Positions 10,601 through 19,400 of a DNA stretch of 57,744 nucleotides are shown here, piece by piece. The stretch's first letter is position 1, and each line of letters begins with the position of its first letter. The notes beneath the pieces are model-generated. The model was not told the DNA's origin. It did no database searches and was given only the letters and a program-made list of their open reading frames with translations. The stretch lies in NCBI GenBank assembly GCA_017615055.1, contig JAGAAW010000059.1, forward strand, positions 1-57,744. Direction: 5' to 3'. Source of the DNA: Fibrobacter sp. (lineage in GTDB: Bacteria > Fibrobacterota > Fibrobacteria > Fibrobacterales > Fibrobacteraceae). Both the position numbers and the translations under genes were made by a program.

Positions 10601-11222
10601 CGACGAAAATGGCAAGAAGAAGGTCAAGATGAGGGCGGTCTGGTGCCAGAATGACGTCAATGAGGTTTGTTCGTCGCTTTCTGGGGACTTGGAGGCGTAC
10701 ACGCCGTACATAATTCAGCTTGCCGACAATACGCTCACATTCAAAGGCTCGCAGACACTCGTGCCGACGAAAACTCCGGAAACCCGCGTGGGTGACTGGG
10801 TATTCCGTGGCACGCTTGCGAGGCACGAGTGGTATGATGGTGATGGCGAGGTTGGCAGGGTTTATGGGTATGCGGCGAATGATGCAACTGGCGTTTCTGC
10901 AGGAGACTTCGTAAAGTTTATTGATGGTGCGTGGATCCGTCCGATGCGTGCATACCTCATCAAGGAACCGGTTGACCGGAGCTTCGCAAGAGGACTTAAC
11001 AAAAACATCAATGTTCGCGCTGCAGACGAAGACCTTCCCGAAAAGATTGAAGTCGAAATCATCTACGAAAGGGAGGATGGCAGTGAAGAGACTACCGTTA
11101 TTGGGCATTTCAATACCCGCACGGGAGAGTTTATTTTGAATCGCCCGGCGCGCACATTCGACCTCAAGGGCCGCAATGTGAATGGGACGCCCAAGGCTAA
11201 GGGAATGTACATAAGGAAGTAG
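4674..11222 (+). CDS. Giant secreted protein with nine CUB-like/beta-repeat units
   Basis: A 2182-aa exported protein. ATG 4674 follows AAGGAAGG at a normal distance, and a signal peptide ends at ...ASVANA (about residue 24). The body is nine tandem units of about 215 aa. Each unit has a CUB-like half (Y-x-N-M-P, then SFKVYDDGG, a D-x-L-x-I-Y-x-G-D strand, and a GLDLTV end). It is followed by a bacterial beta-repeat half (GGTV-SDK, GE-V-LT, V-D-NGN, FTMP-SDVTVTP). CUB-type folds usually bind carbohydrate or protein and often calcium; binding here is inferred only. Residues ~1890-2150 form a separate non-repeated region. The last residues (DLKGRNVNG...KGMYIRK) resemble T9SS type A sorting tails. 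Third-position A/T content looks higher than in the neighbouring genes. The gene probably shares a transcript with the short gene 11 bases downstream. A paralogue lies at 13402. Confidence 0.88.
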   Translation: MKTKFHVFFLFTLIAFFASVANAEQVSLQDDGSGGKYINMPVTGYDTLVLDAATSFKVFDDGGEYGQYSNDANGYLVVIAPEGLSFAYFGTLNTESCCDGLSIYKGDIEKEDFLLEDVRGEGVNIEPMFIAKDTIALSFFSDVSITYSGLELNVSVGDASTPHAVTLSTATGGSVASNKTEATFGEEITLTLTPSENNFIKGVSVVDENGNVVGTSEIKWYSGTNTVKFIMPGSDVTVTPEFVGSISAAGGDFVNMPVAGTKVVTIPAGVTSFKVYDDGGKNGDYSNDVDGYLVLTAPEGHKLQIAGKVRTESSSDYLDVYNGDMNNREHAAEWNGEINDASILSTGNSMVLRFHSDDGWTNSGLDLVVTVVDLSTPHTVTLTQVDGGTVASDKATATFGEEVTLTLTPSENKFIGGVSVVDENGNTVSVSEVKWYSDDKTVKFTMPGSNVTVTPSFVNNITAEGGAYINMPYDETTEISIPAGVMSFNVYDDGGQNGNYSYGADGYLVLTAPENYTFLVTGSVHTESCCDVLSIYEGSGADEDNLLLDELSGNSNLGSVASNGRVITLYFHSDGSEEYSGLNLKVSLVDYSISHNIVVANVSGGTVTSDKTTALLGETVELDVDLNANTWLNRIDVADENGSAISVQGGTWYTSSAATFTMPYSDVTVTPDYATTPSAEGGLYVNMPTNSSERITIPSGVSSFKLYDDGGRDGNYTGASGWLELIAPEGKVLQVTGYGQMYDNGKDGDGYLTIYNGDDSGEKLLDRWYRSTWTAIDPVQSIGNVVTIEFEAYYGTAAGFELTVSVLDAPPPLTITYLPTTGGTLTGPTSAQYRETVEMDVSTETGYLLSRVDVVRTDDNSPVEVNGGHWYSGNEVSFVMPNKDVSVTARFTDNLTVAGGLYVVMPTDNSRLKVFVPDGVSSFKIYRDNFNDYWGRGWIELQAPDGYVLQVSGLTDDLSGILSIEENGEYGDYCAWGYCGTDKETIVSQYSQIELRYESDDPNDDLDLTVTLIDATTSHSVRIAENIVGGTIESDPTSATVREWIHLTATPNDGYLLSSVDVTDSLGNSVEVENGKWYSENQAGFYMPAMYVTVSPTFTNDFTGLSVNMPVWNDLNVAVPAGVTSFKVYDDGGADGEYTKEGGTGYLVMTAPEGYVFRVSGTVSTGSDNDYLRIIDGDKSGEILLNSLSGYEKDVGTYYSTGRVMTLMFTTSYSGSPMDGLDLTVELVDASIEHAIALTYNSLRGTVSSDKSTAATGETVTLTAVPRSDYLLKEIRVTDANGNSKKVTGGTWATSNTATFTMPYSDVNAEAIFTDNWTSSVLFVNMPASGDMTVDIPEGVSSFKVYDDGGINASSVLNADGHLVLRAPIGYRLQALGSITGRYMAIARLSIHDGDASASVISEVNSEYMGGTKNVTTVTSSGNVMTLDFSCSSMMGKDFGNPADMQLVVALVAAEAHEVALGNYAGGTASIDKATAYPGETVTLTAHSATGYILTGVNVVDSENSPVKTSEPTWDADNTVTFVMPNDAVTVTPQFTNNLTAEGGLYIRMPPGGNAMQFTVPEGVTSFKLYAADVDENHCFGGSEGEYGGDYVVDENTIELSSAGGLNFLIEGTIASNSRLEIYDGKMDGEEPPVQSRYYWGGQSTDIGQYQSKKDTVVLTYGNTCEDLDLTVTVGGTATQYTVTIASATGGSVTSDKETAIAGEQIELSITPDNTHVIERLDASDPSIDLTDVAWYNADDVYFTMPAADVTITPVFSDALTADDGLFVNMPSNWDYIGVTVPRNVKSFKIYDDGGENGNYSQNAHGELAMAVPEGYTLRVTGTITASTSSELDIYIGSWCGDEESNHQIRSSGNGVTTDIGSFTARCMQLTFNTCSGKECDETYSGLDLTVTVVPYVQYAAVAVTENEEGQTVADINGMYNGYEEVYVPEEISVNKLVFNRKFNTSGFSTIVLPVDINGSNIDGLRQVLKFDGMGVDENGKKKVKMRAVWCQNDVNEVCSSLSGDLEAYTPYIIQLADNTLTFKGSQTLVPTKTPETRVGDWVFRGTLARHEWYDGDGEVGRVYGYAANDATGVSAGDFVKFIDGAWIRPMRAYLIKEPVDRSFARGLNKNINVRAADEDLPEKIEVEIIYEREDGSEETTVIGHFNTRTGEFILNRPARTFDLKGRNVNGTPKAKGMYIRK
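4771..10350 (+). repeat. Nine tandem ~645-bp coding repeats
   Basis: Units start near 4771, 5417, 6061, 6707, 7364, 7981, 8629, 9296 and 9958, spaced about 617-667 bases. All share the N-M-P start, the YDDGG-like turn and the TMP...VTVTP end. Unit 5 has lost most of the YDDGG turn (it reads IYRDNFND), and unit 8 has an insertion in the same place. The units are diverged at DNA level, so the expansion is not recent. Confidence 0.85.
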
Positions 11223-11233
11223 AGGTTATAACT

Positions 11234-11368
11234 ATGGATAACGCAATGGAACAGAAAAAAGAATACGTCGTTCCGGAAATGAACGTTGTGGAACTGAAAC
11301 AGAAACGCCCCATTTTGCAGGAAACTAGCGGTGGGGATCCGTCTGGGTACGGAAATGAGGGTGGCTAA
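11234..11368 (+). CDS. Short Gly-rich C-terminus peptide (44 aa)
   Basis: A 44-codon gene from ATG 11234 to TAA 11368, with AGAGG eight bases before the start. It begins 11 bases after the giant repeat protein gene, so it is probably co-transcribed. The product is charged at first (MDNAMEQKKEYVVPEM), has a middle NVVELKQKRPILQE and ends in a small-residue tail (TSGGDPSGYGNEGG). It has no signal peptide or membrane segment. The pattern Y-x-x-P-x-x-x-V-V-E-L...L...SGG resembles short uncharacterised peptides common in Bacteroidetes genomes, as I recall them; this is not a named family I can cite. The last 4 bases overlap the end of the convergent ABC-F gene. Role unknown; a peptide precursor or an accessory to surface-protein export are guesses. 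Confidence 0.6.
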   Translation: MDNAMEQKKEYVVPEMNVVELKQKRPILQETSGGDPSGYGNEGG

Positions 11369-13257
11369 ATAGGATACTTGTCTTTCGCGGCTTCGAGTTC
11401 GGCGCTGGTCCGTTCCCATTCCGCATAGAGGCTGTCGACAAGGTTCTTGTTGTCGTCCATGTCCTTCGCGATGGCGGTGATGGCGTTCCCGTCACCGGAT
11501 TCCGAGGCGGTCACGAGTTTTGTCTCGAGTTCGCCGCCGAGGGCTTCCGCCTTCGCGATATCTTCTTCGATTTTTGCAAGCTTCTTTTCGAGGGGCTTGA
11601 TGACCTTGCTGCGCTCGGCGATGTAGTCGGCGCGGGCCTTCCGGTCTTCCTTGGCGCGGGGCGCAGCACTTGCGTTGCTTGCAGATGCAGGATTGTCCGC
11701 ATCGCCTTTCACGTCAATGTTAGAAACCTTGATGTTTGCGGATTCGCTACCGCCGGGCTTTTTTTCGGATGCCCAGCCCACCTTCTCGAGGAAGTCCGCG
11801 TAGGTGCCTTCGAATATGCGGCACTTACCGCCATCGAACACGACGAGCCTTGTGGCGAATGCGTGCAGGAGTTCTTCATCGTGGGTCACGACGAGGGCCG
11901 TACCTTCGTAGTCTTCGAGTGCGTCGATGAGGCTCTCGATGCTTTCCATGTCCAGGTGGTTCGTGGGCTCGTCAAGCAACAGCATGTTGCAGGAACTTGC
12001 GAGGATTTTCCCGAGGAGCACGCGGCTCCGCTCGCCACCACTGAGTACCTTCACCTTCTTGAGGGCGGCATCGCCACTGAACATCATGAGGCCCGCAAGC
12101 CCGCGGGCGCGGCTCTTCTGCGAGACTTCCGCGATGGCGGTTGCGATTTCTTCTTCGACGGTGTTATCAAGATTCAGGCGATTGATATTCGTCTGCCCGA
12201 AATAGTTTATCTGTAAGTTCGGGTTGTGGCTGATTTCGCCGGCGGTGGGCTGCAGTTCCTTTGCAATCAGGTTTAAAAGCGTCGTTTTACCGCGACCGTT
12301 CGGGCCGATGACTGCAATGCGGTCGCCCTTGAAGACTTCCATCGTGAGGTCAGTAATGAGTTCCGGGCCGCCATCGTATGCGAACGAGAGTCCCTTGATC
12401 TGCAGCATGCGCTTGCCGGGGAAGGGAGCCTCGGTAAAGCTGAAATCCAGGTTGCGTTCGTGGGTGAGTCGCTCGCCGGTCGCAAGTTTCGCGGCAGCCT
12501 TGATCTTGGACTGCACCATCGCGGCCTTTGCAGCCTTGTAGCGGAATCGCTCGATAACCTTCTCGAGCTGTTCCTTCTTCTTCGCCTCGTTCTCCTGCGT
12601 GCGCTGTGCGACTTCCTCTTCTTCGGCAATCGTCTCGCGCAACTTTTCGACAGAGCCCTTCACCTTGCGAATCTTGTGGCGGTGTATGCCGGCGGTGTGC
12701 GTGCAAACTTCGTCCATGAAGTGGTGGTCGTGCGTAATCAGTAGCACTTCGCCTTTCCAGTTGCGTAGGAATCTGCTGAGCCAGCGCATCGACACGATGT
12801 CGAGGTAGTTCGTCGGTTCGTCGAGCAACAGCATATCGGGCTCGCTTGCGAGTACCTTCGCGAGGTTCAAGCGGATCTGGAAGCCGCCCGAAAGGAGCGA
12901 GGGGCTCTTGTGCATGGATTCTTCGTCGAACCCGAGGCCGAACAGGATTGCTTCTACCTTGTGTTCTTCCAGCCAACCGTCTTCGTTGGGCTTCAAAACG
13001 CTACAGGCTTCTTCGTGCACGGTCGCGTGCGTGAAGTTTAGGTGCTGCTGCAGGTAGCCCATCGTGTATTTCTTGGGAATGTCGATGGACCCGCCGTCGA
13101 GGCATTCTTGCCCGAGAATCATCTTGAACAGCGTGGACTTGCCGCAACCGTTGCGGCCCACGAGCCCTACGCGCTCATGGTCGCCCACGAGCAGGCTCGC
13201 GCCATCGAGCAAAACTTGCACGCCGAATGATTTGGAGACGTTCTGAATCTGGATCAC
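11365..13257 (-). CDS. ABC-F family ATPase (Uup/EttA-like)
   Basis: Soluble protein with two fused ATP-binding cassettes and no membrane segments. ABC-F proteins act on the ribosome or on branched nucleic acid rather than in transport. Using GTG 13257 (the product would start MIQIQNVSKSFG, the usual family start) it has 630 aa. Walker A motifs are at about 34-42 (GRNGCGKST) and 318-326 (GPNGRGKTT). LSGG signatures precede LLLDEPTNYLD and LLLDEPTNHLD. Between the cassettes is a charged, coiled linker (residues ~200-265). The C-terminus (~540-630) is another coiled region like the Uup/ABC_tran_CTD extension. An ATG 60 bases upstream (13317) is possible but would add an atypical Cys/His-containing N-terminus. 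The gene is convergent with, and overlaps by 4 bases, the short peptide gene. Which ABC-F subgroup it belongs to cannot be settled by eye. Confidence 0.93.
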   Translation of the reverse strand: MIQIQNVSKSFGVQVLLDGASLLVGDHERVGLVGRNGCGKSTLFKMILGQECLDGGSIDIPKKYTMGYLQQHLNFTHATVHEEACSVLKPNEDGWLEEHKVEAILFGLGFDEESMHKSPSLLSGGFQIRLNLAKVLASEPDMLLLDEPTNYLDIVSMRWLSRFLRNWKGEVLLITHDHHFMDEVCTHTAGIHRHKIRKVKGSVEKLRETIAEEEEVAQRTQENEAKKKEQLEKVIERFRYKAAKAAMVQSKIKAAAKLATGERLTHERNLDFSFTEAPFPGKRMLQIKGLSFAYDGGPELITDLTMEVFKGDRIAVIGPNGRGKTTLLNLIAKELQPTAGEISHNPNLQINYFGQTNINRLNLDNTVEEEIATAIAEVSQKSRARGLAGLMMFSGDAALKKVKVLSGGERSRVLLGKILASSCNMLLLDEPTNHLDMESIESLIDALEDYEGTALVVTHDEELLHAFATRLVVFDGGKCRIFEGTYADFLEKVGWASEKKPGGSESANIKVSNIDVKGDADNPASASNASAAPRAKEDRKARADYIAERSKVIKPLEKKLAKIEEDIAKAEALGGELETKLVTASESGDGNAITAIAKDMDDNKNLVDSLYAEWERTSAELEAAKDKYPI

Positions 13258-13330
13258 GCGTGCCAATTTAGTAAAATGGCGGGAGCAGTGGCAAACTAGA
13301 GCCAAATTTTGGCACATTTCTCCGTCGGAG

Positions 13331-13363
13331 TTTGCGGAGTGTTGTAACTAAAAGGTATATTTA
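13331..13363 (+). promoter_or_regulatory. Promoter of the 3415-aa repeat protein
   Basis: TTTG at 13331-13334 and TATATTTA at 13356-13363 are separated by 21 bases. This is the Bacteroidetes -33/-7 arrangement (TTTG, N19-21, TAnnTTTG). The start codon is at 13402, giving a leader of about 30 bases with GGGGG as ribosome site. Confidence 0.6.
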
Positions 13364-13401
13364 GTTTGTACAAGAATAAGGGATACCTTTGGGGGATTAG
13401 C

Positions 13402-16400
13402 ATGCGATTCCGTAAGCAAATTATTCTTCCGTTGCTGTTTTTGATGATGGCAACTTCGTTGGCATGGGCCGAAGCGGTCGACCTGCAGTTCGATGAGGAG
13501 TATGGCAGCTATGTCAATATGCCGGTGGAAGGCACGAATTCGTTGACTGTCCCGGCTGGAGTGACTTCTTTCAGGGTTTTTGATGATGGTGGCCCGACAG
13601 GAAACCGGACGTATCTGGCGAATGGCTCGCTTGTGATAAATGCCCCTGAGGCTGCCGACAACTACGTGTTCCAGGTGACGGGTAACATTATTTCTGACGA
13701 TTCTTATAAAAAGGATGAACTGACCATCTATGAGGGCTACGAGAATGAAGGGAATGCTCTTCTGGACCATTTTGGCCGCAATGCGAGTATAGGAAGGGTA
13801 ATCAGTTCGGGTAGGACTATAACCTTAAAGTTCGAGGCAAACTCATCGTACCCTGATGCCGGCCTTGATTTGACTGTAACCCTTGTCGATATCAACGAGC
13901 CTCACACGGTCACTTCGGTCGACGATGCCGGCGGTACGCTGCAGTTTAGCAATGATGAGGCTAAGTGGGGTGATTCTGTCTTCGTTGAAATCCAGTGTGA
14001 AGATGGGTATTTGCTCAAGAGCATCGATATTACCGATGGGGACGGAAACCAACTGGGTATGAATGGCGAATGGCGCCTGACCAGCAATCCGACGGTCGCC
14101 TTCAAGATGCCGTATTCCAGCGTGACGGTAACCCCCACCTATACCAACGACCTGAGTGCGGAAGGCGGGCTGTATGTGAACATGCCGAAGTCGGGAACGG
14201 TTGCGCTGGAACTCCCCGCGGGCGTGACCTCTTTCAAGCTCTATGACGATGGAGGCCCTGACCATGACTTTACCCGTGAAGCGAACGGCACGCTCATTAT
14301 TACAAGCCTCAATACGGATGAAGATTTCGTGTGGCAGATAACGGGCAGTATGTACACATATCCGAGCTATGATCACTTGGACATATATGACGGTGATATT
14401 TCGGACAACAAGAAAATTGTGTCGAATCTTGGGGGCGAACTTTCAAGTATCGGGAAGTATTTTAGTACCGGAAAAACAATAGCGGTAACGTTCAGCAATC
14501 ATAGCTTCCCTTCCAGTGATGGGTTTAACTTCACGGTTTCGCTTGTTGATATTACCGCGCCGCATGAAATTACTTTTGAACCGAGCGAAGGCGGTTCTGT
14601 GACATGCGAAGACGAGAACGTACAGGTTGGCAATACGGTCACCCTGAATGTGTTGCCTGAAGAAGGCTACCTGCTCAAGGGGATAAACGTCTACGATGAA
14701 GATGGCAAGAGTCTGGCCTTGGAGGGTGAATGGCAGCTGCAACCGCAGGCGACCTTGACCTTCACCATGCCGTATGCCGAAGTGAGGGTTGAGCCTGTAT
14801 TCACCAATGACCTGACGGCGGAAGGCGGGCTGTATGTCAATATGCCCAAGACCGGGACAAAGAACGTGACTGTCGCTGCGGGCGTGACGTCTTTCAAGGT
14901 GTATGATGACGGCGGACCTTCTGGAAGGTATACCGTAGGGGCGGAGGGCGTTCTTGCCATATCGGCTCCGGATGCGCCGGAAGGCTACGCATTCATGGTA
15001 ACATGGGATCTTTCTATCGGTTCCGAGGATTCATTGTCGGTTCATTCCGGAACGGGAACAGATGGGGAAAAACTGGCGAGCACGTCTAATGGCTCAATGG
15101 ACGTTGACAGGGCCTTAACTGCGGGTACTGAAGCCGCGCTTTACTTCAAGTCTGCCGGTATTTCTTATTACAAGCTTGAAAACTACGAGTTTACGGTATC
15201 GCTTGTTGACCCGCACCTGACTCATGAGGTGATATTTTATTACCCGACTGGCGGGTATGTGACGAGCAGCGTAGAGAACTACGAGAAGGGTGCAGTCGTT
15301 ACATTGGAAGCGTATACGGAGAATGGGTACTTCTTGAACGGAATCAAGGCCATCGACGAGACTAACGGCAAGGAACTGGCCCTGGATGGCGAGAAGTTCA
15401 TGTGTACGTCATCTACCTTGAGCTTTGTCATGCCGTATTCCGACGTGCAAATTATGGCTGACTTTACCAACGACCTCTCGGCCGACGGCGGACTCCATAT
15501 CGACATGAGAAAAGCGGGGCGAGAAGTCTATGACATTCCTTCGGAAGTGACTTCGTTCAAGGTCTATGACGATGGCGGTAGCGATGGGGACTATAGCAAC
15601 GGAATGGACGATGTCCTTGTATTGAAAGCACCGATGGGCTATGTGTTCCGCGTTTCGGGAAGTGTGAGCCTTGCTTCGTACAATATGGTTGATACTGTGG
15701 CGGTCTATGATGGCGACAGGGAAGACCCGAAGATATTCGAGACGCATAATGTGAACTCTTCCCTGGAAGAGTCGTGGACTACGGGCAACGTCCTGAGCGT
15801 GTATATGTATTCCGACGAAATTATGTCTGGATCTGGGCTTGACTTGACGGTATCGCTCTTCAAGGCCGACGAGATGCATAGGGTGGTGTGTAACCAGACG
15901 CCCGGTGGCGAGGTTACCTCGGATAAGACTTCTACTACGATGGGAAAGACTGTTCGCTTGAACGTAACTCCGGATGAAGGGCGGTATATGCAGAACATCA
16001 GTGTTGCCGACGAGGATGGCAATACGGTGGCGAGCTATGAATGGTATGCAGGGGAGGACATATCGTTTGTGATGCCTTCTTCGGATGTATTCGTGACGCC
16101 TTCGTTTACTGACGATTGGTCTGAATTCTCCATCAACATGCCGGGCCATGGAACAAGCGGTGCATATATCCCGGCAGGTGTGAAATCGTTCAAGCTGTAC
16201 GACGATGGTGGACCGACGGGGCGCCATGGTAGCTATCTGGATGGAACGCTTGTAATGGTTGCCCCCGAGGGGAGCGTGCTCCAGGTTGCGGGAAATGTGG
16301 ACTTCGCTTTTTCGAGCTACCTGATGGTCTATGACGGAAATGCGCTTGCGGAGCGGATCTATGATGTGGAAGAATTTTCTGGCAGTATAGGGGTAAGTGT

Positions 16401-19400
16401 CAGTACGTCGAATATTATGGCCGTACGCTTCAAGACGACCTATAACGACTACACGTGGGTTTCTAGTGCAAAAGATGGACTTGATTTGACGGTAAAGATT
16501 GCTGACGCTACGGAAAAATTCGGTATCAATATTGCCGAGGTGGAGCGCGGCGTGATGGTTAGCGACGCGCCTACGGCAAATCCGGGAAAGACGGTTGTCT
16601 TGACGGGCAGGCCGGAAAAGGACGGGGTCGCCCTTGCTGGAGTCCGGGTTGTTGATGCTGAACAAAACAGCGTTGCCGTCACGAGGACGTCGGACTCGAC
16701 ATACACCTTCAGGATGCCGGTCACGGATGTCTCTGTGACGCCCTCGTTTGCTGACGCCGGCATTATCTCCTTTGATGAGAACGGATGCCTCAACAATGGG
16801 ACCTACTTCCATCTGAAAAGTCCATATGATCCCAGTCATACCGGCTCTTATTGGCTGTTGAGTCAAGGACCTGTCGAGTATCCGGAAGTAGGAACGCGTG
16901 ATTTCACGTGCTGGAAGGATGTCTATGATTCTCTGGAACATGACCGTTATAGCAAGGAGTATAAGATTGTCTTGGAATCTGATTTGGATTTTGGAGGCTA
17001 TGACGAAGAGAACTCCAAATGCGCGATGGCGTTCATTCCTGTTGGAAATAGCCATAGCGAGATTGACGGTGCTGGTCATACTATTAAGAATTTCTGTCGC
17101 GATTCCTCGTTTGCGGGTTTTGTGACTAAGGATTACGGGGGAACCATTCGGAATCTTGCTTTTGAAAATGCGTACATTCGCGGTGACACGGCCGGTGTCG
17201 TTGCGGCAACCTTCAAAGGAACCCTTGATAACGTGACTGTACGGAATTCCAATGTTACGGGCGTGTATGCTGGCGGTATTTCCGGAATTGTCAAGTCGAA
17301 TGTGGATGGGGGCTTTGTTTCTGGTGTCGAAATTGCCTCGCCCACGAATTGCACTGAGGATGTGTGCGTCGCCTACCTGGGTGGCGTTGCCGGCCTGATG
17401 CAGATTGACGATGCTACAATCCAGAATGTCCGCGTGCAGGGTGCGAGTTTTAAGAGAACGAACGAATCCTATGACGTGTATGCGGGCGGCATTGTAGGCA
17501 AGCTTTCCCTGAATTATGACATGGGCAGGACTGTCGCTGTCAAGAACGATTCTGTTTCGGGTGTTACGTTTACGGGTTGTTCCTATGCGGGTGGGCTATT
17601 GGGGATGATGGCGCTTAATCCGGTGGAATGGACGGGAATTACGGCTAGCGTGAGCGACGCTTACGTGCAGGGCTCCGTGACGTCACTCTCGTATGCGGGT
17701 GGTCTTGTGGGTTATGTCTCGGAAGGGACACTGTCGAACGACATGAGCTTTAGCATCGTGAAATCGGGAGTCAATGGCAACGTTGGCGTGACGGGAGGAA
17801 ATTCCTATGCGGGAGGCCTTGTGGGTTATATTGAGAACAAGGATGGAGATCGCAACATTGCATTAACAGTCAATGACAACTATTCTGTGGGTGATGTTAC
17901 TGGTGCGACAGGTAGTACGCTTGGGTACCTGATTGGCGGATTGAATGACAGTAGCAAGTTCGATTTTGAATCCGTGCGGTCCAACTTCCACTTCGGTTCG
18001 AACGATGCGCATGCAAGCAAGGGTATCGGAACCTTTAGCGAAGATGGCTGGCGGAATCCGGAACTTGGCGAGCGGGTGAGCGTCAATATCCGCAATGCTG
18101 TGGATGGGCTGGATGCGGATGGCTCGCTGGGCAACGGCGTGTTCACTGCAGCGGCCATGAAGACGCCGCGGTTTGCCGCCATGCTGAACAGGACCGAGTA
18201 CGATGACAATGCACCGATGTGGAGCTATGCCGGGAATGAAAGTGACTTGCCTATCCTCGCGGGCGAAACCTATGGCCCCATTTACCCGGTGGTGTTTGAC
18301 AGGAGTATCTTCGAGGAAATTGCCGGAAATGACAAGAAGCAGCTTCTGGAAGAGGCCCTGAATAACGGGACGTATACGGAAGAGTCGTGCGGGAGCGATT
18401 GCTTTGGCGTCATCCTGTATACCGACTACAATGGGCACCTGCAGGCATCCGATGTGGAGTTCATGCAGAGCCTGCTGGAAGACAATTCTCAATGGTTTGG
18501 CGAGCAGGAACTGAGCGCGAATACGAAATTCAGCCGTGCCAATACCCTCTATAGGTATGAACAGAACAAGGTATTCAATGTCGTCTACCATATTTGCACT
18601 GGGGAAATCGAGGAAGAAACCTGTGTCAATGGAGATGAGCTTGAGATAAGAGACGACATGGATATCGAAGGCTATGAAGATATCGGCTTCTTGCTTAAGC
18701 CGACAAGACAGTTCTCTTCGAACGATTTCCGGCTGGTGATTCCCCCGATGCTCAGGCAGGTTGAGGGTTCTGTAAGGGCGTACCTACCCTCGCTCTACAG
18801 GATATACAACATGGTTGAAAATAATCCGCCTATTACTGGAATGACTTCTGCGGAGCTGTTCAAGGACCTGTATGCTGCCGTATCTGAGAATGACCTTTCC
18901 AACTACGAAGAGACGATTCACCTGGTTTATGACCTAAATGGCGAATCGCGTACGGAGACGATGGACTTCGTCAGTATCGAGGAGTTCGGCATTGGGGACT
19001 TGGGGTATAACCTTCAGGGCGACTGGGGGCTTGAACTTGGGGAATTTAGTCTGGATTCCTATGGGGTGGATGGCAATGTCAAGCAGGTTCCCCTGTCTGC
19101 CGGTTTCAACGTTGCCGTAAACAGGATGAGCGGCTACCAGGATAGCTATACAGTAGAGTTCGGCCTGAAGTATTTTGAAGGGGATAAGGTCGATACTCTT
19201 GTGGCGTCTGACAACTACATCGTCTCTGTGGAAGACTTTGCGGATGCGTACAGGAATACGGTATGGAGAAAGGAAAACCTGACATCGAGCGATGTCGTTC
19301 ACCTGGATTCCATCTATAGCGGCCTGAAGGCGCTTGCCTTGCCGTCAAGCGATTTTGCCGTAAGGATTATACCCCAGCCCAAGAGCTATATCGTCACGTT

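Noticed and set aside
15409-17079. 556-codon minus-strand frame inside the giant protein gene
   Set aside because: Shadow of the repeat units; the product is Arg/His-rich and without recognisable structure.
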